Part shown: positions 51,547 through 58,947 of the stretch, piece after piece | How positions within the stretch are numbered: the first letter of the stretch is position 1 | Layout: each line of letters begins with the position of its first letter | Source: Bacillota bacterium | GTDB lineage: Bacteria > Bacillota > Sulfobacillia > JACIYH01 | NCBI GenBank assembly: GCA_030019365.1 | Contig: JASEFA010000002.1 | Coordinates: 183,525-247,524, forward strand | Length of the DNA: 64,000 nt | Direction: 5' to 3' | Position numbers and translations under genes: made by a program | The notes under the pieces: generated by a model | What the model was told of the DNA's origin: nothing | The model's input: the letters and a program-made list of their open reading frames with translations, nothing else | Databases searched by the model: none

Positions 51547-52557
51547 TCACCGGTACCTGATCCGCGGGTCCAGGGCAGCATACAGTACATCCACCAGGAG
51601 ATTGGTCGCCGCATAAACAAAGGCCGCCAGCATGCACAGCCCCTGGATGGGAGCATAATCGGTGAAGAGGATGGATTCAGTGGCGTACCGCCCCATGCCC
51701 GGCCAGGCGAACACCGTTTCGGTAACGACGGCACCCCCCAGCAGGTAGCCGAACTGAAGCCCCACCAGCGTGAGGGTGGGTATAAGCGCATTCTTGAGGG
51801 CGTGGCGGTAGATCACAACTCGCTCGGCGAGGCCTTTAGCCCGTGCAGTCCGCACATAGTCCTCACTGAGCACCTCAAGCATCGACGACCGCACCATGCG
51901 CGACAGGATGGCCATGGAACCCGTGCTGAGGCATAATGCCGGCAAGACAATGCGGGAGCCCGCACTGCGCAGGGCCGCCCAGTTTCCCGACAGCAGGGAG
52001 TCCAGCAGGATCATGCCCGTGTAGGGCGCAGGTGGAGGCACATCCACGGCCAGCCGACCCATCGGGGGCGGAGCGATCCGCAGCAGGAAGTAAAACAGGT
52101 AGATGAGCATGAGCCCCAGCCAGAATATGGGCATGCTGGACCCCACCAGGGCGCCCAACCTGCTGCCGTGGTCGAACGTGGTGGCCCTGTGCGTGGCCGA
52201 CACAATCCCCGCCGGAATGGCCACCGACGTGGCCAACAGCAGGCTGAGCACTGTGAGCTCGAAAGTAGCGGGGAACCTTACCGCGAGGTCCCGAGCTACC
52301 GGATGACCGGTATGCCAGGCGAACCCCAGGTCTCCGCGCGCCAGGTCCTTCAAGTACACCAGGTACTGGACCACCAGGGGCCGATCAAGACCCATCTGTT
52401 CTCGTATCCGTTCCAGGACATAGTCGGGCGCCTGCTCGCCGGCCACCATCAAGGCGGGGTCACCGGGCAGTACGCGGGCCAGCACGAACCCGACCAGGGT
52501 TACCCCGAGCAGTATCGGCAGCATGTACAGCAACCGCCTCAATACGTAAGTCCGCAC
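51547..52557 (-). CDS. dppB: Peptide ABC transporter permease DppB
   Basis: The 336-residue membrane protein starts RTYVLRRLLYMLPILLGVTL, the DppB/OppB signature. It has the conserved first periplasmic loop (LPGDPALMVAGEQAP) and the EAA loop EDYVRTARAKGLAERVVIYR. It forms the permease dimer with DppC. It follows the pucR gene by 55 bases in the same direction. Confidence 0.93.
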   Translation of the reverse strand: MRTYVLRRLLYMLPILLGVTLVGFVLARVLPGDPALMVAGEQAPDYVLERIREQMGLDRPLVVQYLVYLKDLARGDLGFAWHTGHPVARDLAVRFPATFELTVLSLLLATSVAIPAGIVSATHRATTFDHGSRLGALVGSSMPIFWLGLMLIYLFYFLLRIAPPPMGRLAVDVPPPAPYTGMILLDSLLSGNWAALRSAGSRIVLPALCLSTGSMAILSRMVRSSMLEVLSEDYVRTARAKGLAERVVIYRHALKNALIPTLTLVGLQFGYLLGGAVVTETVFAWPGMGRYATESILFTDYAPIQGLCMLAAFVYAATNLLVDVLYAALDPRIRYR

Positions 52558-52612
52558 GGTTGTCCCCCTGTCAGGTACTTGGGTACATTGTATGGGCTAG
52601 CGACCACTGAAG

Positions 52613-53875
52613 TCATCCGCCAGGAGACCGAACGCCCGGCGCCTTACCTTGGGCAACCTGCACAAAGCCGCCACCCGTGGCCTTATCCTGGGCCACCCGC
52701 CCGAAGGCGCTACCCGTGGCGATCAGCCCTACCGCCAAGGCGAGACGGTCGGACCAGGCCCGCAGGCGCATTCCCAGCATCTGCTCAACCTTCTCGAGGC
52801 GATACATCACGGTATTGCGGTGCAGGCCCAGTCGCCGGGACGTTTCCCTCACGTTGCCGCCGCTGCTCAGAAACGCGCTGAGCGTACGGCAGTACTCCGT
52901 GCCGTGGCGGAGATCGTACTCTCTGAGATATGAAACAGGCGAGGGCCAGGTGTGGTGCGCGACCAGGGCGTCCAGCCACGCCACGTCCTCATAAAGCCAT
53001 ACCCTGCGCGTGGCATCCATCGCCTCCCCCAGGACACAGGCCCGACGAGCCTGCCGGTACCCCTCCGGAAGGGCCGCGTACGACCCGCACTCCCCGCTGA
53101 TCCCCACCGTCACCTCCTGCGAACACCACTCCACCGCCCTCACCAGGGCCCGGGCCAGCTCCGCCAGCCATCTCCTGCCCGGCAACGCCCCGGGCTCGGG
53201 GCACCGCACCAGGCAGACCAGACCCGGGCCGCACCATTCCACCACCCCGTCCCGATCCGCGCGGGCCACCACCCGCTTCACAGCCGGCACCACGTTGGCA
53301 AACGGTGCACGACCGGCACTCGAACCGCCCTCCGGGACGGCGAACACCCGGTTGGGGTGGCCCAGGTCAATCCCCATGGCCTGCGCGTATTCCTCGGAAA
53401 CCCGCCCCTCTCCATGAAGCGGCAGGACCCCTGTGAGGAACTCCGTGAGAAACGACTGGCGCCTGCCAGTGACGCGTTCGTCTTCCAGGATAGCCTCCAC
53501 GAGCGGTTTGCTCACATCCACATACGGAACGCCGGGGGGCAGCTCCAGAACGGGAAACCCGACCTCGTCCGCCGCCGCCAGCAGCCTGGGGTCCAACCGG
53601 GTGACAAAGCGCCCGACCTTCACCGCCACGGCAGCGGCACCCCCCGCTGCCAGCTGCCGGATCACCTCGATCTGCCCGGCCACGTCGTCGCGCACAGCGT
53701 AGAAGGTGGTGAGCACGAACAACCCCGGCCGCACCCACCGGGCCGCGTCGGGCACTTCCAGCACATCCACGTAGAGCACGGCCCGGTCCAGACCCTGGTG
53801 ACCCCCAGCCACCACCGCCCGCTCCAGGCCCCCCACCCGCAAGGCATCCCGGACGGTAAACGCCAGTTTCTTCAC
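52613..53875 (-). CDS. PucR-family transcriptional regulator
   Basis: The 420-residue regulator has an N-terminal PucR domain (TVRDALRVGGLERAVVAGG, LVLTTFYAVRDD-like stretch), a central GGDEF-like domain of CdaR type, and a C-terminal helix-turn-helix (GGNVRETSRRLGLHRNTVMY). The tail shows a short internal duplication (RVAQDKATGG, QVAQGKAPG). PucR-type regulators control purine, amino-acid and osmolyte use and typically respond to a pathway metabolite. Here it lies between a racemase-like gene and the transporter and probably regulates the operon; palindromes at 54787-54845 are candidate sites. Confidence 0.9.
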   Translation of the reverse strand: MKKLAFTVRDALRVGGLERAVVAGGHQGLDRAVLYVDVLEVPDAARWVRPGLFVLTTFYAVRDDVAGQIEVIRQLAAGGAAAVAVKVGRFVTRLDPRLLAAADEVGFPVLELPPGVPYVDVSKPLVEAILEDERVTGRRQSFLTEFLTGVLPLHGEGRVSEEYAQAMGIDLGHPNRVFAVPEGGSSAGRAPFANVVPAVKRVVARADRDGVVEWCGPGLVCLVRCPEPGALPGRRWLAELARALVRAVEWCSQEVTVGISGECGSYAALPEGYRQARRACVLGEAMDATRRVWLYEDVAWLDALVAHHTWPSPVSYLREYDLRHGTEYCRTLSAFLSSGGNVRETSRRLGLHRNTVMYRLEKVEQMLGMRLRAWSDRLALAVGLIATGSAFGRVAQDKATGGGFVQVAQGKAPGVRSPGG

Positions 53876-53985
53876 CCCCGGATTAATGATTCGCTCCGGG
53901 AGTCACCGCTCCCTCGGGAGAGCGGCTGCCAGTTTGTGCTATGGACCCAAATCACTCGCCCGTGGCCGGGCCGTCCTCGCGGCAG

Positions 53986-54627
53986 CTACGAACCGGAGAA
54001 GGTAAATAGCAGCATCGCAGCTGCGGCCTCAACCGGGTCGACCACCGGCAGGCCCACATAACCGCGTAGGCGCTGGGCCATGTGCACAGTGGAGTAGCCC
54101 GTACAGGCCAGCAGCAGCACGTCGGCCCCGCTGTCCTGAACCACCCTCCGGGCTGCCGACACGGCGGCCGCCTGCCCGGCCGGCGCCAGCAGGTCAGTTG
54201 TATCCCGGACTCCCGCCGGTGCACCTTCCCCGGCCAGCCGCGCCCCCAGCACCTCGCGCACCGCGCGGGGTGTGCCCCACGTGAGGTTCAAAACAGCCAC
54301 CCGTTCCCCCAGAGCGAGGGCCACGGCCGCCGCTGCCGAGCCCGCGCCGACCACGGGCACGCGTGCCAGGGCACGGGCCTCCCTCAGCCCGGGGTCAGCC
54401 GCACAACTGATCAGGATCGCCCTCACACCCTCGACATCCAGCCTCCGCACCGCCTCCAGGATCTTGGGCACGGCCTGCCGCTCGCTATCCTCGTCGTAGA
54501 TGCCCAGAGGTTGCTCGGGGATGGACACGGTCCGCGTCTGGACTCCATACCTGGCCTGGATCTGCCTGCCGTGGGCGGCCAACACGTCCGGGTCCTCGGC
54601 GGTCAGGACGCGCACAATACCTATCAT
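53986..54627 (-). CDS. Asp/Glu/hydantoin racemase-like protein
   Basis: The 213-residue protein has the two-cysteine active site of the aspartate/glutamate/hydantoin racemase family: the first cysteine in AILISCAADPGLREAR and the second in VLLLACTGYSTVHMAQRL. The N-terminus (IGIVRVLTAEDPDVLAAHG) and the end (GLPVVDPVEAAAAMLL) fit hydantoin-racemase-like members. It is the first gene of the peptide and amino-acid operon. Racemisation of an imported D- or cyclic amino-acid derivative is plausible but unproven. Confidence 0.85.
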   Translation of the reverse strand: MIGIVRVLTAEDPDVLAAHGRQIQARYGVQTRTVSIPEQPLGIYDEDSERQAVPKILEAVRRLDVEGVRAILISCAADPGLREARALARVPVVGAGSAAAAVALALGERVAVLNLTWGTPRAVREVLGARLAGEGAPAGVRDTTDLLAPAGQAAAVSAARRVVQDSGADVLLLACTGYSTVHMAQRLRGYVGLPVVDPVEAAAAMLLFTFSGS

Positions 54628-54786
54628 GGCGGCACCACCTCTTCCCGCAGATTATGCCGCCCGAACTGTGCTTCCCTTCCGGCAAGGGCACGAAAAACAC
54701 GAGACCTCTCCCGTGCACACTGCCCAAATCCACATCCGTATACCCCATTCCACATGGTAGACCACATCCCGACTGCAGTTCCGCCC

Positions 54787-54845
54787 CCCTATGCCACCTC
54801 CTGGCACATCCCGGCTGCGGAGCATATGCCGCAATGTGGCATACA
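54787..54845. promoter_or_regulatory. Inverted repeats upstream of the racemase operon
   Basis: Two inverted repeats lie together: TGCCA-CCTCC-TGGCA and TATGCC-GCAATGT-GGCATA. Both carry TGCCA/TGGCA-like halves, so one dimeric regulator could bind both. They are about 160-220 bases upstream of the first gene start. No clear promoter hexamers were seen in 54628-54918. Confidence 0.4.
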
Positions 54846-54918
54846 TTAGCCGGGGAGGATACTCACAGGAGGCGGGGCCGTGCCCGAAGGCCAGGTGGGG
54901 CAACTGGGGAGCGCGCGG

Positions 54919-55059
54919 CTAGTTCAGGCGGAAGCGCCACACCGCCAACGCCCCGAACAGCACCACGAGGACCGCGAGGGCACTTATCTCGGGCACGACG
55001 TCAGCGGGGGTGGCACCGAACACCATCAGCTTGTTGAAGGCGGAGTTGGCCCAGGCGGG
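54919..55059 (-). pseudogene. C-terminal fragment of an ABC-2 type permease (second)
   Basis: A minus-strand frame ending at 54919 reads AWANSAFNKLMVFGATPADV, then VPEISALAVLVVLFGALAVW and RFRLN. This is the typical last helix and tail of an ABC-2 membrane exporter. The preceding sequence in all frames lacks the rest of the gene and its ATPase. It is a remnant. The stretch 55060-55405 upstream holds no gene I can support. Confidence 0.55.
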
Positions 55060-55405
55060 GCGAGGATCGCCTCCACCGCAGGCTTCCTGGCTGCCCTGGC
55101 TGGACTCTGCGGGGCCGACACCGCAAGGTGGTTTGACGAGAAGCTCTCCTCCTGACCATGCCCCGGCTTTTCCATACTTCCGGCCCGGCACCAAGGGTTC
55201 GTGGCAGTTGCCACATTTCCCGTGCAAACCTGGGTATAGTCAGGCATTACCTGCTCGGTGCGATGTCCGCGGGACGGGTGCAATCGCTGAGCAGCAGAAT
55301 GCGGTTGAGCACCGCCGCGGGTGGAGGCCGCCCTGTCCGCCGCGGGCAGCCCGAGGGCGGCTGGGCGCATGCAGCCCCAGGCCTGTGGCGCAGCGACCGG
55401 TGGGG

Positions 55406-56371
55406 CTAGGCGGCGGGCGTGCCGCCACGGGATGCAGGTTGCCCGGCAGCCCGGCGCAGCAAGGGGCGGCGCCGATTCAGGCGCCAGGCCACCCAGCCCG
55501 CCAGGGCCACCAGCGCCAGGTAGGGCAGCGCCGCGAACAGCGCCACGATGGCACGGCCGACCCCTTCGATGACTGTGGTCAGGCTCTTGTAGAGGGCGCG
55601 CACCGCCCGGCCCCAGAGGCCCTCGACCCCAGAGGTGGAGATGCCGGCTGCGGCCAGGGGCGTGGAACGCAGGTAGACGTTGATGGTGGCGTAGTCGGTC
55701 TGGTTCTTGAGCAGGTTGAGGCGGCCGGTAAGGGACTCGATCTCGCCCCGGACGCGCTCGATTTCCTTCTCCACCTTGAGCAGGTCTTCCACCGTCTTGG
55801 CCTGGGACACGATCTCCAGCAGCCTGTTCTCCTGGTGCTTCAGGTTGGAGATGCGCGCGTCCAGGTCGACGTACTCCTCGGTGACGTCGGTGCTGGATAT
55901 CTGCCGCGACATGAGCGTACCCAGCTTCTCGATCTCTTCCACCAGGGCGGTGAAGTGATCGGCGGGTACCCGGACGGTGACACGGGCCTCGTTGCGGCCC
56001 TCCCGGTTACGGCCGATGGCGGAACCGGAGACGTACCCGCCCAAGGCCTCCGCGCGCGCGGCAATGTGGGCCGACGTCTCGACGGCATCTTCCACGTCCA
56101 CGGTGATCTCCGCCCGCTTGACCACGTGGCGCTCCGCGATGTCCCCCAGCTCGCCCGCCGACCGCGGTGCCTCGCCGGGGGCACCGCCCATGGCGGTCTG
56201 CGTCGCAGGTCCCGCCGCCCCGGATCCCGCCGTGGCCCACTCTGCAACCTTTCTCTGTGCAGCGCATGAAGCCAGTAACGACGCCGCAATGACGATTGCG
56301 GCAAGCAGAATAACGTACCTGTGAACTGCCCCTCTTCCACCCACGCCAATCGCCCCCTCTTCCTTTCCCAT
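55406..56371 (-). CDS. DUF4349 domain lipoprotein
   Basis: The protein of 321 residues has a signal peptide with lipobox LASCAA and the DUF4349 core: KRAEITVDVEDAVETSAHIA, AEALGGYVSGS, TVRVPADHFTALVEEIEKLG and SSTDVTEEYVDLDARISNLK. A coiled-coil segment follows (EIVSQAKTVEDLLKVEKEIE), then LKNQTDYATINVYL. A C-terminal membrane helix (AIVALFAALPYLALVALAGW) and a basic tail end it. Members are outer-surface or membrane-anchored proteins of unknown role. The ATG at 56371 is preferred; a GTG at VGGRG just downstream has an AAGAGGGGG box. Confidence 0.88.
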   Translation of the reverse strand: MGKEEGAIGVGGRGAVHRYVILLAAIVIAASLLASCAAQRKVAEWATAGSGAAGPATQTAMGGAPGEAPRSAGELGDIAERHVVKRAEITVDVEDAVETSAHIAARAEALGGYVSGSAIGRNREGRNEARVTVRVPADHFTALVEEIEKLGTLMSRQISSTDVTEEYVDLDARISNLKHQENRLLEIVSQAKTVEDLLKVEKEIERVRGEIESLTGRLNLLKNQTDYATINVYLRSTPLAAAGISTSGVEGLWGRAVRALYKSLTTVIEGVGRAIVALFAALPYLALVALAGWVAWRLNRRRPLLRRAAGQPASRGGTPAA

Positions 56372-56529
56372 AAGACGCACATTCCGCCCGCAACGTGCCC
56401 CGGCGTGCAGGAAGTGCCCCGGTGCCCCACCAGGATTTCCCGCCGCTGATGGGGAAGTAGTGGCCGGGCGCCGGCCCGCCCGCCCGGAGGGTGAGCCAGA
56501 AAAGGACAGGCCGGAGGGAGGGACCGACC

Positions 56530-57339
56530 GTGGCGGAAGTAACCGTATTCGACCTGGAGCCGGGAACCGGTGCGGAGGTCGCCTGTTATGTGGGTGCGTG
56601 CACCCACGTGAACGAGTCGGAGGAGATGGACGCCTGCGCCCGCAGGCGGCAAGCATGGCTGGAGAGGATGCACGCCTCCGGCGTGCGGGTGAAGGTGGCC
56701 GCAGTGGACGGGGAACTGGCCGGGTTCGCCTACGTGATGCCCATCGCGGTGTCGCCCTGGGGTCCCCTGGGCGAGGACCTGGCCGTGCTGCCCTGCCTGG
56801 TGGTCCAGCAGAAGGCCAAAGGCACGGGAGCGGGCCGGGCCCTGATGGCCGCCGCCGAGGATGAGGCTCGCCGCCAGGGCCTGCGGGGCCTCGCCACCAT
56901 CGCCTACTACTGGGACTTCTGGTTCATGCCCGCCTCATTCTTCGAGCGCCTGGGCTACCGCATGGTGGACCGGCGGGGTGACGAAGCAGTCCTGTGGAAG
57001 ACCTTCGCGGAGCCGCCGCCGGCCGCTCCCCGCCTGCTTACGCCCCGCTATGAGTTCGAGCCGGTGCCGGGCAGGGTGGCGGTCGACCTCTTCTGGAACA
57101 CCTTCTGCCAGACGAGCGACATCGAAGCCCAGAGGGTGCGGGAGGCGGCGGCCGAGTTCGGCGACGCCGTGGTGTTGCGCGAGTTCTGCGCCGACGAGCG
57201 GGACGTCCTCCTCTGCCACCAGATCCCCCGCGCCATCTTCGTCCAGGGCCGCGAGATCGGTTGGGGCTACGAGGCGCCCCGGGAAGGCATCCGCGAGGCC
57301 ATGGCAGCCGCCCTGGCAGAACTGGCCGGGGGAAGGTGA
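56530..57339 (+). CDS. GNAT acetyltransferase fused to a C-terminal thioredoxin-like domain
   Basis: The 269-residue protein starts at a GTG behind GGAGGGAGGG. Residues 1-165 form a GNAT domain, with the acetyl-CoA loop VVQQKAKGTGAGRALMAAAE and the end SFFERLGYRMVDRRGD. Residues about 185-269 form a second domain with VDLFWNTFCQTSDIEAQRVR, resembling a thioredoxin fold with only one of the two usual active cysteines. Fusions like this occur in some Bacillota and archaea as stress-related proteins. The substrate is unknown. The repeat element copy B follows it. Confidence 0.82.
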   Translation: MAEVTVFDLEPGTGAEVACYVGACTHVNESEEMDACARRRQAWLERMHASGVRVKVAAVDGELAGFAYVMPIAVSPWGPLGEDLAVLPCLVVQQKAKGTGAGRALMAAAEDEARRQGLRGLATIAYYWDFWFMPASFFERLGYRMVDRRGDEAVLWKTFAEPPPAAPRLLTPRYEFEPVPGRVAVDLFWNTFCQTSDIEAQRVREAAAEFGDAVVLREFCADERDVLLCHQIPRAIFVQGREIGWGYEAPREGIREAMAAALAELAGGR

Positions 57340-57405
57340 ATCTGCGGCCGCGGACGGTGGCCGCCGGCCATCGGCGAGATGTCGCCGCCATAGCCACTCC
57401 CCGCC

Positions 57406-57616
57406 CGAGGAAGCGGTGAAAAATTGTCCAGTTGGTGCCACCACTGAGGCTCCCTCAGTACATAATGCGGTGCGGCCAATCTTATGTCGACCCCAGAGCC
57501 CCGTGCGGGGCCTCCGGACTCTCCGCTATCCCCGAACGACCACGCATCTGGCGAGAAAACCGACACCCATATCCTCCCAATACGGTCAAATCCTCGCCAC
57601 CTGTGGATAACCTGCC
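57406..57616 (-). repeat. Intergenic structured repeat element, copy B
   Basis: Read on the minus strand this 211-base element matches copy A (43076-43350) at GGCAGGTTATCCACAGG, TTTTCTCGCCA, GACATAAG-N14-ATTATGT and the end CTGGACAATTTTTCACCGCT. Between them copy B has a different hairpin, ACTGAGG-CTC-CCTCAGT, and is shorter. Spacing of 28 and 14 bases between the conserved blocks is equal in both copies although the sequence differs, consistent with conserved structure. No gene is supported elsewhere in 57340-57860. Confidence 0.7.
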
Positions 57617-57660
57617 TTCTGTCAGGATAAATGTGGCAGGAACAGGAGAATACTGGGCCC

Positions 57661-57704
57661 CCGGACGGTGTCCGGACGGTGTCCGGACGGGGTCCGGACG
57701 GTGT
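57661..57704. repeat. Four tandem 11-bp repeats CCGGACGGTGT
   Basis: Units at 57661, 57672, 57683 (one base different) and 57694 follow without gaps. Because the start CCGGAC is the reverse complement of GTCCGG at the unit junction, the array also forms overlapping palindromes (CCGGACGGTGTCCGG). It lies about 160 bases upstream of the zinc-ribbon membrane protein gene and may be an operator array. Confidence 0.75.
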
Positions 57705-57860
57705 CATATAGGGCGGCCATCTCGAGCAGCGGGGGCCGGTACCCCGCGCTCCCCGCGTACCTGCTTGGGACGGTTGGAAAAGGGGGCGGCAAGAATTCGG
57801 GCGTCCGGTGCCGAATTCCTGCGCGGACCACATCGGCGCATACGGGGGGACGGAGCTGCA

Positions 57861-58811
57861 ATGACCGTGCATCCCGAGGAACAGGAACGGGCGGAAGCCA
57901 CCCGGGCTGAGAAAGTGCTGGCGCTGGGGCTGGTCGTGTTCCTGTTGCTGGGCGGCCTGTGGGTGCTCGACCGCCTGGGGGACATCCCGGCCCGGCCCGA
58001 CTACGGTGCTGTGGCGGCCAGGTACGGCATCGCCGCGCTCGAGGAGGAGGTCTCCCGGCTGCAGGGCGATCTCAATCAGGCCCGGCAAGCCCTGGGGCAG
58101 GCGCAGGAGAACGAGTCGCGGGCGCGGGTGGAGTACGAGTTTCGCCGCGAGGAGTACCGCACCGCCCTCGACGCCGGCCGGGAAGATCGCGAGAGGAAGG
58201 CAACCTACCAGCAGGCTCTGGCCGCATACGACCGCGCCCGCGAGGCGACACAGGCTGCGGCCAGGGTGGTAGCCCGCTGGGAGGATGCGCTCCGCGATCC
58301 CCAAGCCAGGCTGGAAGAGAAGCGGGCTGCGGTTTCGGCCGAGTATGCCCGCGCATCCCGGCAATACGAAACCCGGGTGCTCCTGCTCCGGCTGGGGTAC
58401 GCCCTGCCAGTCTTAGCCCTGGCGGTGGCGGCCTGGCAGGCCCTGCGCCGCAGGCATTTCCCCTACCTGGTGCTGCTCACCAGCTTCATGGCCTTCGCCG
58501 TGCTGCAGGCCGCCTTCCTGGTGGGAAGCTACGCCTGGACGCTTTTCCGGGCCTGGGCCCAGCTGGGGGTCTCCCTGACCGGGGCCGCCATCACGGCCGC
58601 CGGCATGGTTGCCCTGCGCCGCTACGTCTTCAGCCCCGGGCGGGTAATGCGCGCCCGTGCCCGCGCGGGGCAATGCCCGCGCTGCGGCCTGCCCCTGGGC
58701 CGCGAGTACGTCTTCTGCCCCGAGTGCGGCAACCGCGTGGCCGAACCCTGCCCCCATTGCGGTGACCGCCGCCCGGTGTCACTCCCCATCTGCCCCCACT
58801 GCGGCCGATAG
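57861..58811 (+). CDS. Membrane protein with coiled coil and C-terminal double zinc ribbon
   Basis: The 316-residue protein has one N-terminal helix (VLALGLVVFLLLGGLWVLD), a coiled-coil region of about 120 residues (residues 50-170, rich in Arg, Glu and Ala), then three membrane helices. It ends in two zinc-ribbon modules, CPRCG-x9-CPECG and CPHCG-x9-CPHCG. The start is the ATG behind GGGGGGACGGAG. Topology suggests a large loop between helix 1 and helix 2. No family name could be given. The tandem repeat array upstream may regulate it. Confidence 0.75.
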   Translation: MTVHPEEQERAEATRAEKVLALGLVVFLLLGGLWVLDRLGDIPARPDYGAVAARYGIAALEEEVSRLQGDLNQARQALGQAQENESRARVEYEFRREEYRTALDAGREDRERKATYQQALAAYDRAREATQAAARVVARWEDALRDPQARLEEKRAAVSAEYARASRQYETRVLLLRLGYALPVLALAVAAWQALRRRHFPYLVLLTSFMAFAVLQAAFLVGSYAWTLFRAWAQLGVSLTGAAITAAGMVALRRYVFSPGRVMRARARAGQCPRCGLPLGREYVFCPECGNRVAEPCPHCGDRRPVSLPICPHCGR

Positions 58812-58896
58812 CGTCGCCGGCCCGCGGGCTGGCCCGTCTTCCGGCCCGCCCGCAAGCCGCGCTCATTCGCGCGCGCCCCTTGAACGCTGCCAAGGA

Positions 58897-58925
58897 CCTG
58901 CCCGGGGGCGGGAGCACCGGGCAGG
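58897..58925. terminator. Inverted repeat between convergent genes
   Basis: CCTGCCCGG and CCGGGCAGG form a perfect nine-base stem with an eleven-base loop, lying between the ends of the convergent zinc-ribbon and M6 protease genes. No T-run follows on either strand, so it could terminate transcription only weakly or with Rho; the assignment is tentative. Confidence 0.4.
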
Positions 58926-58947
58926 CGCTCCCGGTAGATGGGATTGC

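Noticed and set aside
55165-55227. A CxxCH heme-binding motif on the minus strand
   Set aside because: The frame has no cytochrome context or signal peptide, and belongs to the tail of unrelated sequence before the ABC-2 fragment.
57661-57704. CRISPR array
   Set aside because: The 11-bp units abut without spacers, and no cas genes are near.
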